A stretch of 37,409 bases of DNA, taken from the NCBI GenBank assembly GCA_937893145.1, contig CALBJW010000199.1:1-37409 (forward strand). The letters are read 5' to 3'. Source of the DNA: an uncultured Prevotellaceae bacterium (lineage in GTDB: Bacteria; Bacteroidota; Bacteroidia; Bacteroidales; Bacteroidaceae). The translations under genes and the position numbers were made by a program. The notes beneath the pieces were generated by a model. The model had not been told where the DNA came from. It saw only the letters and a program-made list of their open reading frames with translations, and searched no databases. How positions within the stretch are numbered: the stretch's first letter is position 1; each line of letters starts with the position of its first letter. Positions 1 through 9,639 of this stretch are shown here, one piece after another.

Positions 1-1
1 C

Positions 2-3000
2 GCCCTGAATGCATTCATCCTCGACCGGAAACCACCTTATATGGTTCCTGCCGTGACTATGCAGATTGATGCCATCCCGCTCAACGTGAACCAAAAGGTA
101 GATAAGAAGAAACTCCCAAAACCTGAAGTAAGCAATGAGGGCGAAGGTGGTAGCGAGGATTGCGCTCCTCGTGAACTGAACGTGCTTGAACAGCAACTTT
201 CAGAACTCGTAACTCAGTTGATAAGCAACACTCCTGGCATTTCCACACCTCTCGCATATTGTGGTCTTTCTTCTATCCTCTCGATGCGACTTGCCGCACA
301 GCTCTTCAAGAAGTACGGCATCAAGATGACAAGCAAGGAACTGCTCGGTGGGGCAACAATACTTACCATAGAGAACAACATACTCAACAAACTGTTCGAT
401 AAATCTTCGGAAACCGCAGACAACTCTTCTTCCGAAACAGCACCTTCGCTCCATACAGAAAAGAAGGTTCAGGGCAAAGAAGCCCTACTCTCTTTCCCTC
501 AGCAAGGTGTGTTTGCAGATAGTTTGATGCATCCAGGAACAACAATATACAACATTCCTGTTTGCATGAAGTTCCCTGCTTCGGTAGGTGCTGCACAACT
601 CAAAGAAGTGGCAGAAAAGGCACTTGAGACTCACCCTATCCTCTTTGCTCACTTCGAGACAAACGACAACAATCAGGTCGTTCAGGTCATTCCAGATGAC
701 ATCAAGGCAGAGATAGAAACCATCACTCTCGGCAATAAGAGCATGGAGGAAGTGAAGGCAGAGTTCCTGTGTCCTTTCGACATAGAGAATGACACACTTT
801 GGCATGCAACTATCGTGTCTGCCGATGATGCCACCTACCTCTTGCTTGACATCCACCATCTTGTGTCGGACGGTAGTTCTCTCGACATCATCACAAGTCA
901 GATTGTTGATGCTCTCAATGGTCAGTCGATTGAAGGAGAAAACTATTCATACATCGACTTCTGCACAGAACAGCAGCAATTTGCACAAAGCGAACAATTC
1001 GCTGAACACAAGACATTCTTTGCCGACCTGTTGCAGAACTTCGAGACAAATACAGACATCACACCAGACATCCCTGCTGGCAACGAAGGCAAACAGGCTG
1101 AAGTGACAATTCCTATCCCAGAAGGACTGGACGCTGAAATCATCAGCGGCATTACTGGTGCCCACTTCTGGTTGGCAGCAACAAGTTATGCACTCGGTCG
1201 CTTCTCAGGCAGCAAGGACATATATATCACCACAGTCAGCAGCGGTAGGCAGAATCTGGACATAGCAGAGACAGTGGGTATGTTTGTCAACACCCTCCCT
1301 GTGGCAGCACATATTCAGGAACAGAACGTAGCCGACTATGTTCGCCAAGTGGCAGATATGTTCCGCGGAGTCATCGACCACGAGAACTATCCATTTGCAC
1401 AGATTGCCACAGACTATGGTTACTCAGCAGGCATCACATTTGCATATCAGTTGGGCATACTGACAGATAGAAAGGTGAATGGAGAACAAGTCCTTTCAGA
1501 TACCTTCGGACTTGACACACCAAAATTCCGCATAGGCATATTTGTCGAGATGCGTGAGGGAATGCCTCATGTTGTACTTCAGTACGATGATTCCCTGTAT
1601 TCAGCCCCACTCATGCAGCAACTTGCAAAGAGCATCATCAGTTCTGCAGTAAATATGCTCAAGGACATCGATGCTCCTATAAAGAAGGTGAGCATCATGG
1701 ACAATGCAACACTTGATGCCATCTGTCTTACTGGTAAGGGCGAGGACATGGACTATGACCAGTCGTTGACCATTCCAGACTTCTTGCGCCATCAGGCAAA
1801 GGTTCAGCCAGATGCCATCGCTGTCGTCTTCCAGAACAAGACACTCACATACAAGGAACTCGACACAGTGACCGACCGTCTTGCCGCTTACCTTTCGAGC
1901 AAGGGAGTGGGACGTGAGACTGTGGTAGGATGTATGATTATCCGTTCCGAACTGATGGCTATCTATCCTATGGCTATCATGAAGGCTGGTGGTGCATACA
2001 TGCCTCTCGACCCTGAATTCCCAGAAGACCGTCTGATGTTCATGATTGAGGACGCTGGTGTCAATCTCATCCTTGCAACCGACGGATTGGTACAAACGGT
2101 GATACCAAACTTCGGCGGTGAGATATTTGAGGAAAAGCAACTTGCCGACCTTCCTCTCCTTACAGAAGGATACTGTGGCGAGACCACTACTGCCGATTCG
2201 CTCATGGTGGTACTCTACACTTCGGGTTCTACAGGCAAACCAAAAGGTGTATTGCTCGAGCAAAAGAGCATTGTCAACTTCTGCCACTGGTACGTTAAGG
2301 ATTTCCACCTTACTAATAAAGACCGTTCGGCAGCGTATGCAAACTTCGGTTTCGATGCCCACATGCTGGACATCTATCCAATATACCTTGTTGGTGCTAC
2401 CGTACACATCCTTGACAACGACTTGCGCCACGACCTTGCAGCAATGGCAGACTACTTCAATGCCAACAAGATAACCCTTGCCTTCATGACCACACAGATA
2501 TGTTGTCAGATGGCAACACTCTTCACTCTGCCATCGATGCGCTTGATGTCGGCTGGTGGTGAGAAGATGCCACCTCTCACACCTCCATCTTTCGACTTCT
2601 ACAATGTATATGGTCCTACCGAGTGTTCTCTCTTCTCATCATTCTACAAGGTGATAGGTCCTTTTGATGGAAAGATTATCGGTCGCCCACTTGCCAACTA
2701 CCAGTTGCACATCGTGGATGCCGACATGAACATTCTGCCATACGGTGCTACAGGCGAACTTCTTGTCATTGGACGCTGTGTGGCACGAGGATACCTTAAC
2801 CGCCCTGATGTCAATGCAGAGAAGTTCATCCTGATTGATGGAGAAAAGGCTTACCGCACTGGTGATGCCGTTCGTTGGACACAATGCGATGAGAAGCCTC
2901 TTGGTGAATACGACATCGAATACTTCGGACGAATGGACGGACAAGTCAAGCTCCGTGGTCTTCGCATCGAACTGGGTGAGGTTGACAGCATGATGAGCAA

Positions 3001-4717
3001 GTTCCCATCCATCGCTCAGGCTGTAGCCGTAGTGAAGGAGGTAGCGGGCAGTCAGCACCTTTGCGGATATTACACAGTGAAGGAGGGCATGACTGTGAGC
3101 GAACAGGAACTGCGCGACTTCATGCACCAGAGCCTTACCGACTTCATGGTGCCAGACTTCCTTGTCTGCATGGATGTCATGCCTCTCACCCCTAACGGAA
3201 AGATAGACCGCCGCAACCTCCCTACACCAGAAGTGGAGGAAGAGACTGCTGAGTACGTAGAACCAGCAACCGACACCGAGCGTTTTGTGTGTGAGGCAAT
3301 GGCTGCCGTACTCAACAAGGACAAGGTAGGTGCTACAGACGACTTCTTCAAGATTGGTGGCACCTCACTCATCGCCATGCGTCTTGCTGTGGCTATCGGC
3401 AAGGGTGGATATAAGGTGGTATATAAGGACCTGTTCGAAAACCCAACTCCTCGCCGTCTTGCAGCATTCATCACGGGCGAAGTGGTTGAGGAGACAGTCG
3501 TTGATGAGGAGGTAACCAACTACGACTACTCACAACTCGACGATATACTTGCAGCCAACAACATCGACTCTCTGCGACAGGGCAAGATGTACGACCGCAT
3601 GGGCAACGTGCTTCTCACTGGTGCTACAGGCTACTTGGGCATACATGTCATGTACGAACTGTTGCAACGCAATGATGTGCCAAAGATATACTGCCTCGTG
3701 CGCCACAACAAGCACCAGAAGTCGGACAGCCGCCTGCGTACATTGCTCTTCTACTATTTCGGCAATTCCTACGAGGAACTCTTTGGCAACCGCATCGTTG
3801 TCATCGATGGAGATGTGACCAACTCGGAAGACTTCGACAAGGTAGGTACTGATGTCGATGTGGTCATCAACTGTGCTGCCAACGTGAAGCACTTCTCGGC
3901 TGGTACCGACATTGAAGACATCAACATCGGAGGTTGCCGCAACTGCATAGACTTCTGTCTGAAGACGGGAGCCCGATTCATCCAGACATCCACATGCAGT
4001 GTGGGCGGTTCTACAGTCGGACGAGGTGATGTCAAACCTCATTCCCTCACAGAAAATGAACTCTACTATGGTCAGGACCTCAGCAACAAGTATTGCCACT
4101 CGAAGTTTATTGCCGAACGTGATGTGCTCGACGCTATACGCAACAAGGGACTGAAGGGCAAAATCATGCGTATGGGCAACCTTGCCGCACGCAGCAGTGA
4201 TGGTGAATTCCAAATCAACTTCCACAGCAACTCGTTCATGGGTACACTGAAGGCATTGCAGACACTCGGCTGTATGCCATACAGCATGGACAACGGATTC
4301 GGAGAGTTCTCGCCTATCGACGAAAGTGCCAATGCCGTTGTGCGCCTTTCGCTCACACCAGACGAACTCACCATATTCCAAATCACCAACATGCACAATC
4401 CACCATTCGGCGACATCGTGGACTGCATGAACCAGATTGGCATACCTATCCGTCGAGTTGAGATAGAAGAGTTCCAGGCTACGCTGAACAAGGCACTCGA
4501 GGACCCTTCGAAGGCAGACATCCTGCAGAGTCTCCTTGCATACAATTCGGGTAGCAACGAGGTAAAGGCTGTCATCAACAGATGGCATAGCGAACACACC
4601 GCCCAAATCCTCCTGCGCCTTGGATTCCGATGGTCGTTCACCACATGGAACTATATGGAGGACTTCCTGAGTGCGATACAGGGTCTCGGCTTCTTTGATG
4701 ATGATTACGAACGATAG
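2..4717 (+). CDS. Nonribosomal peptide synthetase, (A)-T-C-A-T-R, 5'-partial
   Basis: The frame is open from base 2, so the true start lies upstream; 1571 residues are visible. It begins in the last part of an adenylation domain. A carrier domain follows (GLSSI, Ser about 91), then a condensation domain (HHLVSDG, 285-291). A complete adenylation domain comes next (YTSGSTGKPKG about 739, YGPTE 870-874, NGKIDR before its end). A second carrier (IGGTSL, Ser about 1122) leads to a terminal short-chain-dehydrogenase-type thioester reductase (GATGYLG 1207-1213; Tyr1364-x3-Lys1368). Such reductases release the carrier-bound peptide as an aldehyde, or as an alcohol after a second reduction. No thioesterase is present. 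The visible part should join at least two amino acids in the cytoplasm. It is probably co-transcribed with the barrel gene 23 bp downstream. Domain calls are firm; the product is inferred. Confidence 0.95.
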   Translation, partial: ALNAFILDRKPPYMVPAVTMQIDAIPLNVNQKVDKKKLPKPEVSNEGEGGSEDCAPRELNVLEQQLSELVTQLISNTPGISTPLAYCGLSSILSMRLAAQLFKKYGIKMTSKELLGGATILTIENNILNKLFDKSSETADNSSSETAPSLHTEKKVQGKEALLSFPQQGVFADSLMHPGTTIYNIPVCMKFPASVGAAQLKEVAEKALETHPILFAHFETNDNNQVVQVIPDDIKAEIETITLGNKSMEEVKAEFLCPFDIENDTLWHATIVSADDATYLLLDIHHLVSDGSSLDIITSQIVDALNGQSIEGENYSYIDFCTEQQQFAQSEQFAEHKTFFADLLQNFETNTDITPDIPAGNEGKQAEVTIPIPEGLDAEIISGITGAHFWLAATSYALGRFSGSKDIYITTVSSGRQNLDIAETVGMFVNTLPVAAHIQEQNVADYVRQVADMFRGVIDHENYPFAQIATDYGYSAGITFAYQLGILTDRKVNGEQVLSDTFGLDTPKFRIGIFVEMREGMPHVVLQYDDSLYSAPLMQQLAKSIISSAVNMLKDIDAPIKKVSIMDNATLDAICLTGKGEDMDYDQSLTIPDFLRHQAKVQPDAIAVVFQNKTLTYKELDTVTDRLAAYLSSKGVGRETVVGCMIIRSELMAIYPMAIMKAGGAYMPLDPEFPEDRLMFMIEDAGVNLILATDGLVQTVIPNFGGEIFEEKQLADLPLLTEGYCGETTTADSLMVVLYTSGSTGKPKGVLLEQKSIVNFCHWYVKDFHLTNKDRSAAYANFGFDAHMLDIYPIYLVGATVHILDNDLRHDLAAMADYFNANKITLAFMTTQICCQMATLFTLPSMRLMSAGGEKMPPLTPPSFDFYNVYGPTECSLFSSFYKVIGPFDGKIIGRPLANYQLHIVDADMNILPYGATGELLVIGRCVARGYLNRPDVNAEKFILIDGEKAYRTGDAVRWTQCDEKPLGEYDIEYFGRMDGQVKLRGLRIELGEVDSMMSKFPSIAQAVAVVKEVAGSQHLCGYYTVKEGMTVSEQELRDFMHQSLTDFMVPDFLVCMDVMPLTPNGKIDRRNLPTPEVEEETAEYVEPATDTERFVCEAMAAVLNKDKVGATDDFFKIGGTSLIAMRLAVAIGKGGYKVVYKDLFENPTPRRLAAFITGEVVEETVVDEEVTNYDYSQLDDILAANNIDSLRQGKMYDRMGNVLLTGATGYLGIHVMYELLQRNDVPKIYCLVRHNKHQKSDSRLRTLLFYYFGNSYEELFGNRIVVIDGDVTNSEDFDKVGTDVDVVINCAANVKHFSAGTDIEDINIGGCRNCIDFCLKTGARFIQTSTCSVGGSTVGRGDVKPHSLTENELYYGQDLSNKYCHSKFIAERDVLDAIRNKGLKGKIMRMGNLAARSSDGEFQINFHSNSFMGTLKALQTLGCMPYSMDNGFGEFSPIDESANAVVRLSLTPDELTIFQITNMHNPPFGDIVDCMNQIGIPIRRVEIEEFQATLNKALEDPSKADILQSLLAYNSGSNEVKAVINRWHSEHTAQILLRLGFRWSFTTWNYMEDFLSAIQGLGFFDDDYER

Positions 4718-4730
4718 AACAGAAAAGACA

Positions 4731-4739
4731 GGAGGAGGG
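4731..4739 (+). promoter_or_regulatory. Strong purine-rich ribosome binding site
   Basis: GGAGGAGGG sits one base before the ATG of the barrel gene and places GGAGG at normal spacing. Strong Shine-Dalgarno sequences are uncommon in Bacteroidales, so this stands out in the window. It supports the 4741 start and efficient translation from the synthetase transcript. Confidence 0.6.
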
Positions 4740-4740
4740 C

Positions 4741-6462
4741 ATGACAAATCAACTTCGATTACTGACCATTACGGTGCTGATGCTTGTCGCCACACACGCG
4801 TGGGGACAAGTGTCACAACCTGTAAGTGTAGATTTTGAGACAAAGATAATATACACCGATTCACTCTCTCTGCCCATGCACATCAACGTGGGGGCACTGC
4901 TGCGACTGCTGCCCGAACTGCTGCAACGCCCCGATGGCGCAACGCTGAGCAACTACGAGGTGCAGGTCGATGGAGTGTCGATAGGCGAGTCGGCAGATGC
5001 CGTTCTGGCTGTCATGCAACTCTCCGACATAGAGCGACTGGAGGTGAAGAACTCGCCCGCAGCGAGCGACCTCAACGGAGGCATGTCGGGAGCCATCAAT
5101 CTGTGTATGCGTTCCATGGCGAACAGGGAGAAGGGAGTGACAGGCAAGGCTGCCTTAGGTTTCTCCACCGAATGGTCCACCATGGGCGACTGTCTCATCG
5201 ACTACAAGAAGGACGACCGACTGACAGTGCGAGGCATCACCTTTGGCGAGAACTCCCGTGTCTCGGACCCTATCAACATGGTGGTCAACGAATCGGCAGA
5301 GGTGGAGACAACCGAGAGCACAAGGAACCAGCTGGCACGAGCAATGGTCACATACAAACCCAACCAGCGCAACCAACTCCAGCTGACACTCACCGAGTCG
5401 TACAACTACGTGAAGCAGACATACGATGTCACCGAGTCCGACAATCTGTCGGCAGAGAAAGTGCAAACCTCATTCTCCGAGCGCATACGCAAGACACAGC
5501 TGAGTGCACGCCTCAACTATGCCCTCAGGCTGAGCGAAGCCCATTCGTTCGGTCTGAGCGGTCAGTACGGCTACAAGCCTGTCCACATCTGGGACTACGA
5601 CGAGCAGCAGGAGAGGCACGACTACTACAGCAGCGAGAATGTAGCCGAAGGAGCAGCCACACTTAGGGGCAGATGGAGGTTGGCAGACGGCAAAGGTTCG
5701 TGGTCGTACAGCGTAGGTACGAAGGGAGCCATAAAGAAGACCAACAAGCAGGTGATGCCCCTGGCAGAACTCACCTTCCTCTACGGACCGTTGCGCCTGA
5801 AGGTGGGAGCAGAATACCAGTGGAACGAAGTGGGCATCAACGACTGGTCGGGTCGAGTGGTGCTGGGGTGGCAGATAAACAGGTCCAACCGTGTGCGCCT
5901 ATTGGCGAACCGCCAGCTCCGACTGCCCAACATGATTTCGCAAGAGGTAGGAACCGACTTCATCTCCAACCTCAGGTGGAACCACCATCGCCTCACCATG
6001 AATGCAGGAGTGAACTACTGCAAGAGCAAGGACCTCACCCCCTCCACCGACACCCGCTACCTCAATGCCAACCTCATGGCAATCTACCAGTACCGCATCC
6101 TCCTCGTGTCCATGACCGCCAACTTCTACACCCACAACGAGGACCACAGCTCCGAGGACACCTTCAACTACAAGACCTACTGTAACCTCTCCCTCATGCC
6201 CTCCCTCAACCTCCGCAGCGGTTGGCGCACAGCCATGAACCTGCGCTACTACAGCAAGGTGCATCTCCGCGACCTCGAGCAGGGCGACTGCCTCAGCCTC
6301 CAGCTCAACGTAGGCAAGACGTGGGGCAAATGGAGCGTCTATGCCTATGGTCGTGCTCCCCTCACTGGGCGCACCACCAATCTTGACAAGCATACCAATA
6401 TAGTCAAATCCTCATACCTCGTCCATCGCTCCGTAGGATGTGGAGTGAGCTTGGATTTTTGA
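4741..6462 (+). CDS. TonB-receptor-like outer-membrane beta-barrel protein
   Basis: This 573-residue protein has a Sec signal peptide ending near WGQ at 22-23. Residues about 50-125 resemble a reduced receptor plug: the segment around IERLEVKNSPAAS and GGMSGAINL matches the usual 'IERIEVLRGPAS..G..GGVINI' pattern. The remainder alternates polar and aromatic residues like outer-membrane strands and ends in the aromatic residue of GVSLDF. It is shorter than typical TonB-dependent receptors (about 650-1000 residues). It lacks the N-terminal carboxypeptidase-like domain often seen in Bacteroidetes, and I see no clear TonB box. It follows the synthetase by 23 bp. A role in moving the peptide product or its metal complex across the outer membrane is inferred from position only. 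Confidence 0.8.
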   Translation: MTNQLRLLTITVLMLVATHAWGQVSQPVSVDFETKIIYTDSLSLPMHINVGALLRLLPELLQRPDGATLSNYEVQVDGVSIGESADAVLAVMQLSDIERLEVKNSPAASDLNGGMSGAINLCMRSMANREKGVTGKAALGFSTEWSTMGDCLIDYKKDDRLTVRGITFGENSRVSDPINMVVNESAEVETTESTRNQLARAMVTYKPNQRNQLQLTLTESYNYVKQTYDVTESDNLSAEKVQTSFSERIRKTQLSARLNYALRLSEAHSFGLSGQYGYKPVHIWDYDEQQERHDYYSSENVAEGAATLRGRWRLADGKGSWSYSVGTKGAIKKTNKQVMPLAELTFLYGPLRLKVGAEYQWNEVGINDWSGRVVLGWQINRSNRVRLLANRQLRLPNMISQEVGTDFISNLRWNHHRLTMNAGVNYCKSKDLTPSTDTRYLNANLMAIYQYRILLVSMTANFYTHNEDHSSEDTFNYKTYCNLSLMPSLNLRSGWRTAMNLRYYSKVHLRDLEQGDCLSLQLNVGKTWGKWSVYAYGRAPLTGRTTNLDKHTNIVKSSYLVHRSVGCGVSLDF

Positions 6463-6522
6463 AACGAACAAAATAGTTTGCATCGAGAAATTTTGACAAA
6501 CAACAGTTATTCCCCTTAATTA

Positions 6523-7350
6523 ATGAATACAATAAAACTAAATAATGGCAAGGCAATACCTCAGATTGGTGTTGGCACTTGGACCCTGAAAGGCGAAACA
6601 GCCTCAAACAATGTAAGATTGGCACTTGAGGCAGGTTTCCGCCATATTGATACCGCACAAGGCTATGAAAATGAGTCCGAAGTGGGACAAGGCATCATAG
6701 ACAGCAAAGTGGCTCGTGAAGACATCTTCCTCACCACGAAGGTGGCTACCAATATCATGAGAGAAGGAAAGGATGCAGTCCGAAAGTCTATCGAGGAGAG
6801 TCTCCACAAACTCAAGACAGACTATCTCGACCTCTTGCTCATACACTGGCCTGTAAAGGACTGTGTAAAGGACACATGGGAGGTTATGGAAGACTTCGTA
6901 CGTGAGGGAAAGGTACGTTCACTTGGTGTGAGCAACTTCAACCGCCATCATCTCGAAGACCTGCTTTCGTATGCAGAAATACGTCCTGTAATCAATCAGA
7001 TAGAAGTCCATCCACTTATGACACAAGAGGAGAACATAGCCTACAACCATGAACTTGGCATTCAGATTCAGGCTTGGGGACCATTCGGACAAGGCGATAT
7101 AGACGTGGTGGGACATCCAGTGCTTCAATCACTTGCAACAAAATACTGCAAGACTGCTTCGCAGATTGTGCTTCGTTGGATTGTGCAGCGTGGTCTCATC
7201 ACCATTCCTCGTTGCAAACCAAATCATTTCAAGGAGAATCTTGAAATCATGGAGTTCGCCTTGAGCGATGAGGATATGACTGCAATCTCTGCACTCAACC
7301 AAAACCTTCGCAGCAATGTATTGAACGACCCAGAGACTTTCCCTTGGTAG
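6523..7350 (+). CDS. Aldo/keto reductase
   Basis: A 275-residue cytoplasmic NAD(P)H-dependent reductase of the AKR superfamily, of normal length. The full catalytic tetrad is visible: Asp43 (IDTAQ), Tyr48 (GYENE), Lys73 (TTKV) and His108 (LIHWP). The family signatures GFRHIDTA and the late IPRCKPNHFKEN cofactor-binding segment are also present. It resembles the 2,5-diketo-gluconate reductase/prostaglandin-F-synthase-like group, whose members reduce many aldehydes and ketones, so the substrate cannot be read from sequence. It starts 60 bp after the barrel gene on the same strand with no terminator seen between them, so it may share the synthetase transcript. Reduction of the released peptide aldehyde is an attractive but unproven role. 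Confidence 0.93.
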   Translation: MNTIKLNNGKAIPQIGVGTWTLKGETASNNVRLALEAGFRHIDTAQGYENESEVGQGIIDSKVAREDIFLTTKVATNIMREGKDAVRKSIEESLHKLKTDYLDLLLIHWPVKDCVKDTWEVMEDFVREGKVRSLGVSNFNRHHLEDLLSYAEIRPVINQIEVHPLMTQEENIAYNHELGIQIQAWGPFGQGDIDVVGHPVLQSLATKYCKTASQIVLRWIVQRGLITIPRCKPNHFKENLEIMEFALSDEDMTAISALNQNLRSNVLNDPETFPW

Positions 7351-7479
7351 TTGTCTCAAAATCACAGATGGATCATGCCATGATAGCAAAGGCAAAGCAA
7401 TCAGCGGACGGAGTCTGCACCCTTGAACCTAAAGATACATGGAACATAAAATAAAAACATCCCAACTTCTCTGAGACAA

Positions 7480-8109
7480 ATGATAAAGAAACTATTCATA
7501 AGTGCATTCGTTGCACTTTCAATAATGTCCTGCGGAAACCAGGACAAGCAGATTGAATCCGTCGTGGACAAACAAACTACAATGGATGAGGTGATTATGT
7601 CTCGCCGTAGCATCCGCAAATGGCAAGACAAGACTATCAGCCGTGACACACTTGATACTATTATGAAACACGGTATCAATGCTCCAAACGGCAAAGGCAT
7701 TCAGGCGTATGAAGTTCGTGTGATTGACAAGCCAGAGCTGCTGAAGGAAATGTCGGATGCCGTTGTGAAAGATATGCCAGAGGTCGGTCAACGTGAAGGA
7801 TTCAAGAATATCTTCGTTGATGCACCATGCGTAGTTTTCATTGCTGCATACGATGATTACGATCTCTCGCAGGTTGACTGTGGTTTACTGGGTGAAAACA
7901 TCATCCTCTCTGCCTGGTCAATGGGAATTGGTTCATGTTGCTTGGGCAGTTCTGCAAGAATGCTCAACAATTCTGAGTCTGCTGCAACATACATGGAGAA
8001 ACTCAATTTCTCAGAACATTACAAACTCCTATATTGCATTGCACTCGGTTATCCTAACGAAACACCTGATGCAAAGCCTCGCAATGAGGGAAAAATACGT
8101 TACATTTAA
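7480..8109 (+). CDS. Lipoprotein nitroreductase-family protein
   Basis: A 209-residue protein with a lipoprotein signal: the lipobox ends IMSC, giving a lipidated Cys18. The mature part is a flavin-dependent nitroreductase-like fold, with MSRRSIRKW as the usual FMN phosphate-binding start, a GINAPNGKG segment, and IILSAWSMGIGSCCLGS in the late flavin-contacting region. Members reduce nitro groups, quinones or enoates, or oxidise substrates, with FMN. Most are cytoplasmic, so the export signal is notable. The gap to the aldo/keto reductase is 129 bp and is bounded by an 8-bp inverted repeat (TTGTCTCA at 7351, TGAGACAA at 7472). Substrate unknown. Confidence 0.88.
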   Translation: MIKKLFISAFVALSIMSCGNQDKQIESVVDKQTTMDEVIMSRRSIRKWQDKTISRDTLDTIMKHGINAPNGKGIQAYEVRVIDKPELLKEMSDAVVKDMPEVGQREGFKNIFVDAPCVVFIAAYDDYDLSQVDCGLLGENIILSAWSMGIGSCCLGSSARMLNNSESAATYMEKLNFSEHYKLLYCIALGYPNETPDAKPRNEGKIRYI

Positions 8110-8227
8110 GTGCCTGATGCTACCATGCGAGTTGAGCAAACACATGTAATGAAGTCAGAATGTATTGATGACGAATTGATTTACTCGGAATTTTTGAACT
8201 AAAAAAAATGATTTCTATTCGTTGAAC

Positions 8228-9580
8228 TCACACCCTCTTTGAGGACAAGGACATGAAGCAGTATATGCAGCAGAGGGTGAGGGATTCGGCTAATGGGAGT
8301 GCTAACCACAGTCCTGGTACTCCAATGAGCATGGGAAGGAGGATGAAGGCGGGGATGGTGAACACGAATCCACGCAGGATGGTGCATGTCGTAGCTTTCT
8401 GTGCCTGTTCTATGCTCTGGAAATAACCTATCAGCACAAGGTTGATGGCTATCATGAGGAACGACACGGAGAAGTATGGCATTCCCTCCACACAGAGTTC
8501 GTATGCTCTGCAGTCCGTCGGCAGGAAAGTGGCTGAAATCAGTTCTGCCCCAACCCAAAGGATGAGCATACCTGCCACTCCTGCCCAGAGGGCTGTGGTG
8601 AGTGCTATCTTCAGTGCTGCACGCAGTCGGGTCTCGTTCTTCATTCCGTGAGCAAAGGAGATGATGGGTTGCACACTCTGCACTATGGCATTTCCGACCA
8701 TGAAGACGATTGGCATGCAATAGCAACAAACGGAGAATGCCGCCACACCGTCCTCCTTCAGATAGTGGATGAACACATAGTTGCCCACTATCATCACAGC
8801 AGCAATGGCAAGTTCACCTATCAATCCCGAAAAGCCTATCTTCATCTGGTAGGCAAGGTTACGGAGAGTGAGTCTGAGGCTCTTCATGGAGAGTTTCAAC
8901 CTATAGAAATGAACTGTCTTTCTGTATCTCAGCAGATATATCCATACAGGGATATTGCCCAGTGTGAATGCCGTAGTAGTGGCTATGGCTGCTCCCTCCA
9001 GTCCCATCTGCATAGGGAAGATAAACACATAGTCGAGTATGATGTTGAGCAAAGCCATGCCGCAGTTTATCATCATTGCCCAGCGAGGCGAACCATCAAG
9101 TCTTACCATGAACATCGACACCATTCCAAACAGATTGAATGGACACAGCAGGCATATCCACCTGAGATAGGAGCATGCTTGGGGCATCAACTTGTCGTTG
9201 CAACCAAACAGGCGGCACACCTCTTCCTGAAAGATGAAGCAAATCGTTCCGAGTATTGCCCCCACGCAGAATCCCGCTATCACTCCTTGCGTGAGATTGA
9301 TATTCGCTGCCTTCACATTTCCTTGCGAGAGGTGTATGCTTGCCACCACATTGCTGCCTATTCCGAACATCAGTCCCAGTCCTCCTGCAAGCATGAAGAT
9401 AGGTGCCACGATATTCACCGCAGCCAAAGCGTCGCTTCCCACACCGTGTCCAACGAATGCACCATCGGTTATGTTCAGCACCACCATCGACACCATTCCC
9501 ACCAGTGTTGGGAAGAACATCTTCCTGAACAACTCTGGTATCGGTGCAGTCGAAAAATCTATACTATCTCGTTCCTTCAT
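8228..9580 (-). CDS. MATE-family multidrug/metabolite efflux protein
   Basis: A 450-residue inner-membrane protein with about 12 hydrophobic segments in the two-fold repeated MATE layout. The first half starts IPELFRKMFFPTLVGMVSMVVLNITDGAFVG and the second half starts near KIGFSGLIGELA. It is closest to the DinF/MepA type, which exports drugs or metabolites using a Na+ or H+ gradient. It is convergent with the nitroreductase gene, with 118 bp between them and no clear terminator. A well-formed promoter lies upstream at 9640-9671. Substrate cannot be told from sequence; export of the nearby peptide product is possible but unsupported beyond proximity. Confidence 0.93.
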   Translation of the reverse strand: MKERDSIDFSTAPIPELFRKMFFPTLVGMVSMVVLNITDGAFVGHGVGSDALAAVNIVAPIFMLAGGLGLMFGIGSNVVASIHLSQGNVKAANINLTQGVIAGFCVGAILGTICFIFQEEVCRLFGCNDKLMPQACSYLRWICLLCPFNLFGMVSMFMVRLDGSPRWAMMINCGMALLNIILDYVFIFPMQMGLEGAAIATTTAFTLGNIPVWIYLLRYRKTVHFYRLKLSMKSLRLTLRNLAYQMKIGFSGLIGELAIAAVMIVGNYVFIHYLKEDGVAAFSVCCYCMPIVFMVGNAIVQSVQPIISFAHGMKNETRLRAALKIALTTALWAGVAGMLILWVGAELISATFLPTDCRAYELCVEGMPYFSVSFLMIAINLVLIGYFQSIEQAQKATTCTILRGFVFTIPAFILLPMLIGVPGLWLALPLAESLTLCCIYCFMSLSSKRV

Positions 9581-9639
9581 TTAATACTTCTTTACCTTGA
9601 ACAAGGGCGTTCTCTTTCTTCTTTCTTTCAGAATTCGTG

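Noticed and set aside
3530..4747. 405-residue open frame on the minus strand under the synthetase
   Set aside because: It lies wholly opposite the reductase part of the synthetase, has no family features, and is explained by codon bias of the plus-strand gene.
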